A DNA stretch of 64,000 nucleotides from Streptomyces sp. Alt3 (lineage in GTDB: Bacteria > Actinomycetota > Actinomycetes > Streptomycetales > Streptomycetaceae). Below, in pieces: positions 1 through 7,578 of the stretch; position 1 is the stretch's first letter; each line of letters opens with the position of its first letter. Position numbers and translations under genes: made by a program. A model generated the notes under the pieces. The model saw nothing but the letters and a program-made list of their open reading frames with translations, searched no databases and was not told the origin of the DNA. The stretch covers positions 5,146,001 to 5,210,000 of the forward strand of contig NZ_CP120983.1 in NCBI RefSeq assembly GCF_030719215.1. The letters run 5' to 3'.

Positions 1-2313
1 CGCTGAGCCGAGAGCGTTAAGCAGAGGCCGCCAGCGTTCGGTGTTACGCCTGGTTGCCGCTGCGTCCGCGGGGTAGGCGGCAGGTTCAATTGGCTGCCCC
101 GGCGACCGGATCTCCACCAGCTCCGCGTTGAACATCTTGTTCCGGGCCGCCGGCTTGAGCCAGGACAGGTGCTGCGATACCAGCGGCGGGATCTGGGCCG
201 GGGTGATCTGCGGCTTTCCGTCCACCAGGGTCGCGTAGCGGGTGAGCTGGGCGCGGAAGGTCTCCTCGTCGCGGCAGATCGCCTCGAAGGCCTCGTAGAG
301 GTCGACGGTCTTCTTCTTGCCCATCGGTTCTTCGCGGCCGATGTAGAGGCGGACCAGGTCGCGGTAGCCGGGGCGGAAGCCGAACCAGCGGCCCATCTGC
401 ATCAGGGTGTCGGCCTGCTGGGCGAGGCGGCGGTAGTACGTGACCGTGAGGCCCTCGATCGTGAAGCCACGGGAGAGCTTCGTGCCTCCCACCAGGATCT
501 TCCACACGTGCGGGGTCCGGTCGAAGTCGAGCTCGGCCTGTTCGTAGTCGCGTTCGGTGGCCCCGTTGACGATGATCACGGGTTCGCCGCCCGAGTTGAT
601 CAACTGGCGGGCCCGGGAGACGTACGGCCTCAGGTCGTCGTACGACATGGGGGTCGGCAGGCCGTCGTCCGCGAAGCGCTGGAAATCGGATGCCAGGAGG
701 GCGGAGAGGCGTGCGTGGCCCTCCTGGCCCGTGTATGCCGACCGGTGCCACATCGAGTTGATCCGCAGCGCGAGGGCCGCGTGTTCCCGCTGTTGCACGG
801 ACTCGTGGACCAGCATGGTGTGGTGGCGGAACGGCCCTGCGGGCACGTCACGGTCCGCGCGGTACAGCTTCAGCGCTCCCGTGAGGACGAAGGCGTCCAG
901 TGCTTCCTGGAGGCGGTCTCCGGTGTCGTCGTAGATCCCGCGTACGTGCGTCTCCTCGGCCGTGCCGTCGGACTCCAGATCGTGGAAGTCCTGAACCCCC
1001 ATGTAGCCGGTCGGCCTGGGGAGCGAGATCAGGAAGTCTCTGGGGAAGATGTCCTCCTCGTCGCCCGGATCGACGAAGACGTTGGCGAAGGGCGTCGCCG
1101 TGTAGCCGACGTACTGGGCGCGCGGAAGCAGGCCGAGGAGCTGTGTGATCTGGCCGTTGATGGCCTTGCGGGCGACCTTGCCGTCCTCCCACTTCTTGGG
1201 ATCCGTCGTGTTCACCGACGCCTGGTCGGATTCGTCATCGATGATCAGTGTCGGGACCTCGGAGAGGATCGGACCGATCTTCTTCAGGTCCTTGATGAGC
1301 TTGGCCAGCACCGAGGAGTTCTTCTTCACCACCATCACGCGTGCGGCGGCGTGATGCAGGTTGTCCGGTGAGTACAGGGGCTGGGTGCGGTCCTGCTTGT
1401 CGAATTCGAGGGCCCGGATGCCTGTTTCCAGGCTCTTGTAGTCGTTGTCCCGCGTCGTGAGGCGCTCGATGTCGAACGAGCCCAGCGTCGACGGACGGCC
1501 GCCATGGCTGACGAACTTCGCCGGCCAATCCTCGTCGTCCTGGTAGTCGACGCCGATGAGTGCGTCCGTGTCCGCCGGGTCGGTCCCGCGCAGGATGTTC
1601 TCCCGGCCGATCAGTTCCATGTCCAGGCGACGCTGGGTCTGGCCCCGCAGGAGGTTCAGGGTGCCGCCGAGGATGATGACCAGGCGGTACCCCGCGTCGA
1701 TGGCCTTCGCCGTCACACCCGTGAAGTTGGCCGTCTTGCCCGACTGCACGTATCCGACGACCAGGCCCCGGGACCCGTACGCCTCGGTACGGGTCGGATC
1801 GGAGAGGCGCTCGACCACGGCGTGGCTGGCTTCGTCCAGGCTCGACACGGCCGCGTCCGACCAGCCCTTGCCGCGCAGTGTCTGCTCGTAGGAGTTCCAG
1901 TAGAAGGCGCGTGCTGCCGCGGCGTCCCTGGAGTACCAGGACGTGAACTCCTTGCTGATGACCGTGGCCCCGGGCTCCTTGAACACCGGTACGGCCTCGT
2001 CCAGCGCCTTGCGCAGGTCCGCACCGAAGCCGAGACGGTCGAGGATGTCGGTGCGCCGGGCGTCCGTACGGGCCGGGGCATCGGACCAGTCCGTCTGCTC
2101 CGCCAGGTCCCAGGCGGTCAGAGTGCGGTGCCACAGTGCGACGAGTTCGTCACCCGGTCCGGCCGCGACGAGCCGGTCCCGGAAATGACCGAGGTCGATG
2201 TCGGCCGGTTCGTCCGACTCCGAGTGCGCTAGGGCCAGCCTCGCGAATGCCTTCGGGCCCCGGCGCAAGGACGCCAGGACGTCGCCGTGCAGGTTGAACA
2301 GATGGTCGGTCAT
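1..2313 (-). CDS. Z1-domain ATPase (Mza/MORC-system), C-terminus beyond window
   Basis: The gene opens with ATG at 2313 and stays open to base 1, so at least 771 residues are present and the C-terminus is missing. Visible motifs are a Walker A (GYVQSGKT, about residues 187-194), a Walker B (LIIDDESD, about 352-359), the YTATPFAN signature near 400-410 and QMGRWFGF near 637-645, which is an arginine-finger-like motif typical of Z1 proteins. The Z1 family is known from operons with MORC/MutL-like ATPases, AIPR proteins and nucleases, tested as the anti-phage Mza system. Here it lies 49 bp downstream of a MORC-like gene on the same strand, so the two are probably cotranscribed. The ribosome binding site is weak. 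Further system members would lie left of base 1. The family call is firm; the defence role is inferred from the pairing. Confidence 0.88.
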   Translation of the reverse strand, partial: MTDHLFNLHGDVLASLRRGPKAFARLALAHSESDEPADIDLGHFRDRLVAAGPGDELVALWHRTLTAWDLAEQTDWSDAPARTDARRTDILDRLGFGADLRKALDEAVPVFKEPGATVISKEFTSWYSRDAAAARAFYWNSYEQTLRGKGWSDAAVSSLDEASHAVVERLSDPTRTEAYGSRGLVVGYVQSGKTANFTGVTAKAIDAGYRLVIILGGTLNLLRGQTQRRLDMELIGRENILRGTDPADTDALIGVDYQDDEDWPAKFVSHGGRPSTLGSFDIERLTTRDNDYKSLETGIRALEFDKQDRTQPLYSPDNLHHAAARVMVVKKNSSVLAKLIKDLKKIGPILSEVPTLIIDDESDQASVNTTDPKKWEDGKVARKAINGQITQLLGLLPRAQYVGYTATPFANVFVDPGDEEDIFPRDFLISLPRPTGYMGVQDFHDLESDGTAEETHVRGIYDDTGDRLQEALDAFVLTGALKLYRADRDVPAGPFRHHTMLVHESVQQREHAALALRINSMWHRSAYTGQEGHARLSALLASDFQRFADDGLPTPMSYDDLRPYVSRARQLINSGGEPVIIVNGATERDYEQAELDFDRTPHVWKILVGGTKLSRGFTIEGLTVTYYRRLAQQADTLMQMGRWFGFRPGYRDLVRLYIGREEPMGKKKTVDLYEAFEAICRDEETFRAQLTRYATLVDGKPQITPAQIPPLVSQHLSWLKPAARNKMFNAELVEIRSPGQPIEPAAYPADAAATRRNTERWRPLLNALGSA

Positions 2314-2362
2314 GGCGGGACGGCTTTCTCGGAGGTGTGACAGGAGCGGATCGAGGCGGAGC

Positions 2363-3892
2363 TCAGCGGGTCATCTCGCAGCGCGCTGCTGTCACCAGGA
2401 CGCTGTTCCACAGAGCGATCTTGTCGGCTCGCGAGGCGCGGACCCGGGACTTCTGGAAGATCTCCTCCACCATCAGATAAAGCATGCTCTTGACGACCGG
2501 AGCGTCGTTGAGTCCGCCCCTGCGGTCACCGTTGAACGCCGTCCGGTACAGCTTGTTGAGCCTGATCTCGCGTACGTCGCGGTCGAGTTCGAAGAACAGA
2601 TCCGGTGCCAGGGACGCCCAGCGGAAGGTGATCGGTTCCTCCCCCTCCAGTTCCGGCAGTTCGTCCCGCAGCGTTCGCCGCAGCTTCGGGTCCAGCCCCT
2701 TGCCGGCGGGGATGACGGCGTCGCGCGTCACTTCGGTGACCCGCTTGGCAGCCTCCCGGTACGTCGTCTGGGCCTCCTGGACGTACTCGCCGAACGTGTG
2801 GCCCGTCGCGTCCGTCGCCTGTTCCAGCCCTCGGGCGAAGGCCGGGGTGACCGTCACGCCGTCCTTCTTGACCGTGAGGCTGAAGACGTCGTTCGCCTCA
2901 GCCGGGAGATCGATCGCGATACGGGCCAGCGCGAGGTGACCCTCCGGGCTGCGGGTGCTGTTCCAGCCGCCCGCCTGGACGAGACGGTCGTTGCGGTAGA
3001 TGTAGAAGCCCTGCCGCTCCGCTAGCGGTCCGATGCCGCGGAAGCTGACCAACGGGGACTTCGGCTGCCAGATGTGCGCGGTCAGTGCCACGTCGCCGAC
3101 CCCCTCGACGGGAGCGGTGTACGTACGCGGGTAGCCCGCCCGGCCGGGCAGGCGGTAGCCGAAGGGGTCGATCGGTTCCACACCGCGGTGGTCGAGCTCC
3201 TCCGTGGTCGTGACGTCCTCGACCACGATGTCGACGTTGAACGCGTCATCAGCCAGGAAGCGGTGCAGGTGGAGCCCGAGATGGGTCTCCAGCTTCTCGA
3301 TGGCGTCGTCGAGATAGCGGTCGGCCTGCCCCGCGGTGATCGTGTCGAAGGCCCGGACCTTGTCCCAGCGGACGATCGTGCCGTGCCATTCGATCAGGCC
3401 GTCGTACCGGTCGACGAGATCCTGGCAGTAGCCGGGGTCCACGATGTCGCAGGTGAAGTCGGCCTGGGCACGTGCCGTCAGCCACCGGCGGCCGGTGGAC
3501 GGGCTGCGCTTGGTGCGGCTGATCACGGTCAGGGAGTCGGCGTGCGAGAGCGAGGCCGCCTTGAGGCCCGCGCCGAAATGCCCCAGCGCCTTGGCCCCGT
3601 ACTCCTGCCGCCCACCCACCGTCATCGCGGTGTCGAGCGCCTCGTCGTTCATGCCCTGTCCGTCGTCGACGACCAGGAGACTGACCAGCCGGTCCTCGTC
3701 CCGGAGGAAGCTGATGACGACGTTGCGCGCGCCCGCGTCGATGGAGTTGTCGACGAGGTCCGCGATCGCAGCCTCGAAACCGTATCCCTGGTGCGCCAGC
3801 GACTCGACGTAACGCGCGGCGGGCGGCAGCCGCTTGCTGCCGGTCGTCGGGATCTCGTACTGCCAGTCCGAGGACGGCTGGTAGGGCGGCAT
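2363..3892 (-). CDS. MORC/MutL-like GHKL ATPase (Mza system partner)
   Basis: This 509-residue protein has a Bergerat-fold ATP site at its N-terminus: a helix with E40 and N49 (FEAAIADLVDNSID), the DDGQGM box (76-81) and the glycine-rich lid GHFGAGLKAAS (104-114). This is the HSP90/MutL/MORC type, not a sensor kinase, since no phospho-acceptor histidine domain is present. I chose the ATG at 3892 because GAGGAAG sits just upstream; a longer reading to 3973 is possible but has no such site. It precedes the Z1 gene by 49 bp, matching the MutL-Z1 core of Mza-type systems. The upstream 140 bp (3893-4033) is visibly richer in A/T than its surroundings and probably holds the promoter. The anti-phage role is inferred, not shown by the sequence. 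Confidence 0.87.
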   Translation of the reverse strand: MPPYQPSSDWQYEIPTTGSKRLPPAARYVESLAHQGYGFEAAIADLVDNSIDAGARNVVISFLRDEDRLVSLLVVDDGQGMNDEALDTAMTVGGRQEYGAKALGHFGAGLKAASLSHADSLTVISRTKRSPSTGRRWLTARAQADFTCDIVDPGYCQDLVDRYDGLIEWHGTIVRWDKVRAFDTITAGQADRYLDDAIEKLETHLGLHLHRFLADDAFNVDIVVEDVTTTEELDHRGVEPIDPFGYRLPGRAGYPRTYTAPVEGVGDVALTAHIWQPKSPLVSFRGIGPLAERQGFYIYRNDRLVQAGGWNSTRSPEGHLALARIAIDLPAEANDVFSLTVKKDGVTVTPAFARGLEQATDATGHTFGEYVQEAQTTYREAAKRVTEVTRDAVIPAGKGLDPKLRRTLRDELPELEGEEPITFRWASLAPDLFFELDRDVREIRLNKLYRTAFNGDRRGGLNDAPVVKSMLYLMVEEIFQKSRVRASRADKIALWNSVLVTAARCEMTR

Positions 3893-4033
3893 GGGCTTCC
3901 TCGCACAGACGGAACGGGACCTGTGTGGGGGTGAGCGGCCCGTAGCTGATTGTTGAATGTGATCGTATTGCAAAGGTGAGACATAGGGGAATCCCCGGTG
4001 AATTCGGCCAACGGCTGATATTGGACGCGCGGT

Positions 4034-4954
4034 TCACGGCCTCACGCCGGGCCTGGCCCCCTCCACCAGCCCCTCCACCCCGTCCAGCACCCGCGCCAGG
4101 CCGAATTCGAAGAGGGTGCCCAGTTCCAGCTCGAAGTCGTCGGTGCCGAAGAACGTGGACAGGACCGGGTAGGCCGCGGTCGTCTGGACGGCGGCCATGC
4201 GGGGTTCCATCGACGTCATCCACTCCTCCGCCGTCATGCCGCTGTCCTGGCGTGCCTGGGACTCCAGCTCGACGGCCATCGCGATTCCCTGGGCGTAGCC
4301 GAGGATCGTGAGGTGGATGTGCAGCATCTGTTCCGGGGTGAGGCCGAGGCCGGCCAGGCCTGCCAGGACCCGTTCCGTGTACTGCATCGCGTTCGGGGAG
4401 GCCATCGGGCGGGTGAGGCCGGCCACGGAGCGGGCCAGCCAGGGGTGGCGGGCGTACTGCTTCCACAGCCAGCGGGCCTCCCGTTCCAGGTGGGGGCGCC
4501 AGCCCGTCGGGCGGGGGCCTGTCGGGCCGCTGCCGAACACCGCTTCCGCCATCAGGCGGACCAGTTCGCCCTTGCTCGGGACGTGGCGGTAGAGCGCCAT
4601 GGTGGACGTGCCGAACTCCGTCGCGATGCGCCGCATCGAGAGGGCTGCGAGGCCCTCCGCGTCCACGAGCTCTATCGCCGTGCGGATGACGAGTTCCCGG
4701 CTCAGCTGGCGGGCAGGCGTGGTGGCGCGTTCTCGGCCGCTCTCCGCGACCACCGTGCCGACGCCGGGCACCGCCCGCACCAGTCCCTCCTGGTTCAGCG
4801 CCCCGAGGGCCTTCGTCGCGGTGGCCATCGCCACGCCCCACTCCTGCGTGATCCGGCGGGTGGAGGGGACCGGATCGCCCGGGCCCAGCTCGCCCGACTC
4901 GATGCGGCGGCGGATCTCCCCGGCGATGCGGAGGTAGGGCGGTTCGGTCGTCAT
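4034..4954 (-). CDS. GntR-TetR hybrid transcriptional regulator
   Basis: A 306-residue regulator with two DNA-binding modules. Residues 1-75 form a GntR winged helix (YLRIAGEIRRRIESG, then VPSTRRITQEWGV and TATKALGAL). Residues 85-130 form a TetR-type HTH (SMRRIATEFGTSTMALYRHVPSK), followed by a TetR C-terminal ligand-binding domain. Such fusions are common in streptomycetes next to drug exporters. It is divergent from the MFS gene at 5069, and a perfect inverted repeat lies between them (4967-5024), so it probably represses itself and the transporter until a ligand binds. The inducer cannot be read from sequence. Confidence 0.88.
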   Translation of the reverse strand: MTTEPPYLRIAGEIRRRIESGELGPGDPVPSTRRITQEWGVAMATATKALGALNQEGLVRAVPGVGTVVAESGRERATTPARQLSRELVIRTAIELVDAEGLAALSMRRIATEFGTSTMALYRHVPSKGELVRLMAEAVFGSGPTGPRPTGWRPHLEREARWLWKQYARHPWLARSVAGLTRPMASPNAMQYTERVLAGLAGLGLTPEQMLHIHLTILGYAQGIAMAVELESQARQDSGMTAEEWMTSMEPRMAAVQTTAAYPVLSTFFGTDDFELELGTLFEFGLARVLDGVEGLVEGARPGVRP

Positions 4955-4966
4955 GGCGGCACCGTA

Positions 4967-5024
4967 CTAGTGCACCTGGTGCTGTCGTAACCCTTTCATC
5001 TGCGGGTTCTCGCCGGTGCACTAG
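4967..5024. promoter_or_regulatory. Inverted-repeat operator between GntR-TetR regulator and MFS gene
   Basis: CTAGTGCACC at 4967-4976 is repeated as the exact reverse complement GGTGCACTAG at 5015-5024, with 38 bp between. The TGCAC-containing arms lie immediately upstream of each divergent gene. They are the obvious binding sites for the hybrid regulator, one arm per promoter or a looped pair. This is inference from symmetry and position. Confidence 0.6.
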
Positions 5025-5068
5025 GTTGCTGTTTGCGGTGTACGTGACAGCCCGCTTCCGTACGGAGC

Positions 5069-6637
5069 ATGGAGAACACATCCGGTCCCCTCGCGGGCCG
5101 TAAGGAATGGACCGCCCTCGGCGTCCTGATGCTGCCGCTGCTCCTCGTCTCGATGGACGTGTCCATCCTCTACTTCGCCATCCCGTTCATCAGCCAGGAC
5201 CTGGAGCCCAGCGCCACACAGCAGTTGTGGATCCTGGACATGTACGGCTTCGTGCTCGCCGGCCTGCTCATCGTCATGGGCTCCCTCGGCGACCGCATCG
5301 GGCGGCGCACGCTCGTCCTGGCGGGAGCGGCGGTGTTCGGAGCGGCCTCGGTGGCCGCCGCGTACGCGCAGTCCGCCGAGATGCTCATCGCCGCACGTGC
5401 GTTGCTCGGGATCGGCGGTGCCGCCCTGATGCCCTCCACCCTCGCGCTGATCCGCAACCTCTTCCACGACGCGAAGCAGCGTGCGAAGGCGGTGACCATC
5501 TGGACCGGTGTCATGACCGCCGGCATCTCGCTCGGCCCCGTCGTCAGCGGGCTGCTGCTCGAACACTTCTGGTGGGGCTCGGTGTTCCTCATCAACCTCC
5601 CCGCCATGGTGCTGCTGCTCGTGCTCGTCCCCATCCTGGTGCCGGAGACCGCGACCGCCGCTCACGGCCGCTTCGACGTCCTCAGCGCCGCGCTCTCGCT
5701 GGGTGCCCTCCTCACGGTCATCTACGGCATCAAGGAATGGGCCCGGCACGGTTACGAACCGCTGCCCGCGGTCTGCGTCCTCGTGGGGCTCGTGCTCGGA
5801 ACAGTCTTCGTACGCCGCCAGAAGCACCTCGCCCACCCGTTGATCGACCTCGGCCTCATCGGACGGCGGTCCTTCGGCGGCCCCGTGCTCGCCGACGTGC
5901 TCGCCATGTTCGCCACGGTGGGCATGGCCGTCTTCTTCACCCAGTACATGCAGTCCGTGCTCGGACTGAGCCCCCTGACCGCCGCCCTGTGGAGCCTGGT
6001 GCCGGCGGCGGGAGTGGCCGTCATGGCGCCGACCGGCGCCGCGCTCGCCCAGCGGATCGACCGTGCGTACGTCATGGGGGGCGGCTTCCTCATGGCCGCC
6101 TGCGGCTTCCTCTGGATGACGCGGTTGCACACCGACTCGCCCCTGTGGGTCGGCCTGGTCGGCGCCGCCGTCTACGCGGGCGGACTCGTGGCCGCCATGA
6201 CCCTGGCCAACGAACTCGCGCTGGGCGCCGCCCCGCCGGAACGGGCCGGCTCGGCGGCGGCCGTGCTGGAGTCGGGGCAGGAGCTGGGCGGGGCCCTGGG
6301 CATGGCGATCCTGGGTTCCGTCGGTGCGGCCGTCTACAGCCGGGACATGGCGGACGCACTGCCCGCGGGAACGCAGTACGCCGACGCGGTGGGCGAGACC
6401 CTTGGCGGCGCGGCAGCCGTCGCGGCCGAACTGCCGCCCGCGACGGCGGACGCCGTGCTGACGGCCGCACGCGAGGCCTTCACCCACGGGCTGGGCATCG
6501 CGGCGGTCGGCGCGGCCCTGGTCATGGTGTGCGCAGCCGCCCTGTCGGTCGGCCTCCTGCGGGGTGCGGGCGCGACGACCGGGCCCTCTTCGGCACCGGA
6601 CGCCGGACGGACCAGCCCGGACACGGTGCCGCGCTGA
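5069..6637 (+). CDS. MFS drug exporter, DHA2 (14-TM) family
   Basis: A 522-residue integral membrane protein with about 14 hydrophobic segments. The MFS motif after TM2 (GSLGDRIGRRT) and the LDMY/GFVLAG region of TM2 resemble SmvA/QacA-type proton-coupled multidrug exporters. The first transmembrane helix starts near residue 14. The purine run before the ATG is only one base away, an unusually short spacing, but no better start precedes TM1. Its divergent neighbour is a GntR-TetR regulator, which suggests inducible efflux. The substrate is unknown. Confidence 0.88.
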   Translation: MENTSGPLAGRKEWTALGVLMLPLLLVSMDVSILYFAIPFISQDLEPSATQQLWILDMYGFVLAGLLIVMGSLGDRIGRRTLVLAGAAVFGAASVAAAYAQSAEMLIAARALLGIGGAALMPSTLALIRNLFHDAKQRAKAVTIWTGVMTAGISLGPVVSGLLLEHFWWGSVFLINLPAMVLLLVLVPILVPETATAAHGRFDVLSAALSLGALLTVIYGIKEWARHGYEPLPAVCVLVGLVLGTVFVRRQKHLAHPLIDLGLIGRRSFGGPVLADVLAMFATVGMAVFFTQYMQSVLGLSPLTAALWSLVPAAGVAVMAPTGAALAQRIDRAYVMGGGFLMAACGFLWMTRLHTDSPLWVGLVGAAVYAGGLVAAMTLANELALGAAPPERAGSAAAVLESGQELGGALGMAILGSVGAAVYSRDMADALPAGTQYADAVGETLGGAAAVAAELPPATADAVLTAAREAFTHGLGIAAVGAALVMVCAAALSVGLLRGAGATTGPSSAPDAGRTSPDTVPR

Positions 6638-6677
6638 CGTGTCAGGACGCCGTGCCGCGCTGACGTGTCAGGACGCC
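6626..6677. repeat. Exact 26-bp tandem duplication
   Basis: A 26-bp unit beginning GTGCCGCGCTGACGTGTCAG occurs twice back to back (6626-6651 and 6652-6677). The first copy contains the stop codon of the MFS gene and the second is non-coding. It looks like a recent slippage duplication of the gene's 3' end. Confidence 0.85.
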
Positions 6678-6703
6678 CTGCCGTGCCGGCGAGTCCTGAC
6701 ACG
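6664..6703 (+). terminator. Hairpin after the MFS gene
   Basis: CGTGTCAGGAC (6664-6674) pairs perfectly with GTCCTGACACG (6693-6703) around an 18-base loop, just downstream of the MFS gene. No U-tract follows, as is usual in streptomycetes. The upstream copy of the duplicated 26-bp unit carries the same left arm, so an alternative longer-loop hairpin is possible. Confidence 0.5.
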
Positions 6704-6710
6704 GCCTCGT

Positions 6711-6766
6711 GGACATCGAGACATCGAGACATCGGGACATCGGGACATCGAGACGGCGAGACGGCG
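6711..6766. repeat. 8-bp tandem repeat, seven units
   Basis: Five units of RGACATCG are followed by two of AGACGGCG in strict 8-bp register (6711-6766). The run is non-coding, between the convergent MFS and SUKH-like genes. A short-unit array like this can change length by slippage and could serve for strain typing. No function is evident. Confidence 0.85.
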
Positions 6767-6821
6767 AGATCGACACGGCGGACCGGGTCCGGCCCGAGTC
6801 ACCACCGGGCAGGCGCCGCTG

Positions 6822-7379
6822 TCACCGGCACATCGCGTGGATGTCCTCCTCGAAGGTGGGGAACTCCGCCCGGGTCTCCGTGACGATCTCCTCGGCCGTC
6901 CGCCGCGGTGTGGTCGCGTGGCGTTCGGCGAGGCGGACCAGGGGCTCCTCGGGGCGGGACGCGAGTTCCTCGGCAAGCGCGGCTTCCATCGGGCCGTAGC
7001 CGTCGGCCAGGACCCACAGGAAGTCGGAGAGGCTGCCCGCCACCACGCCGACCTCGCCCTCCGAGCCGAGGAACACGATCGGCTGGTCGGTGAGGGGGCG
7101 GCCGGGGCGGGCACGCCAGACCATGGCCCGGCCGCCCGCGCCGTCCTGGCCGAAGGGGAGGTAGACGTCACCGTCGGCCTCGGGGTTCCCCGTCCAGCTC
7201 CGGAACATGCCGGCCGTCCACTCGGCCGACTCGAAGTAAGCGGTCGGCTCGAAGTCGAAGCGGTGGTACTCGTCCTCGTCCTCGTCGACGCTGAGGTAGT
7301 GGTCGTCGTAGAAGTCGACCTCGGCCACCGCGGCGAGGGCGGCGGGGAAGGTGCGGTCCGTGTCGGTCGCGCTGCTCAT
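6822..7379 (-). CDS. SUKH/SMI1-KNR4-like protein
   Basis: A 185-residue acidic, soluble protein. The segment around FLGSEGEVGVVAGSLSDFL (about residues 104-122), preceded by IVFLG and followed by VLADG, resembles the core of SUKH (SMI1/KNR4) proteins. Many of these act as immunity proteins for polymorphic toxins, while others are regulatory. No toxin gene lies beside it here, so it is an orphan and an immunity role is only a possibility. It converges on the MFS gene across a repeat-rich spacer. The family assignment is by pattern only and moderately sure. Confidence 0.6.
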   Translation of the reverse strand: MSSATDTDRTFPAALAAVAEVDFYDDHYLSVDEDEDEYHRFDFEPTAYFESAEWTAGMFRSWTGNPEADGDVYLPFGQDGAGGRAMVWRARPGRPLTDQPIVFLGSEGEVGVVAGSLSDFLWVLADGYGPMEAALAEELASRPEEPLVRLAERHATTPRRTAEEIVTETRAEFPTFEEDIHAMCR

Positions 7380-7578
7380 GGCCGCAGGCTAGGGGCCGCC
7401 ACCGACACCGGGCCACCGCCCGGCGGGCCACGGCCCGGGCCCGTGCCCTCCGGTCGCGGGCGGCGCACCTGGGACCGATGCTGGTTGCGTACGTGCCGAC
7501 GTGTGCGGAGGCCCGTTCCCGGGTCATTCGCGGAAGGCACCGGTCCTGGTCCCGTGAGGGGGCGAAGGAGTCGCGCTC

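Noticed and set aside
169..1371. 400-codon plus-strand frame
   Set aside because: Antisense shadow of the Z1 gene, which shows Walker motifs and conserved family signatures.
6711..6766. CRISPR array
   Set aside because: Units are only 8 bp with no spacers, and no cas genes are present; the Cas4-like nuclease at 56 kb has no Cas neighbours.
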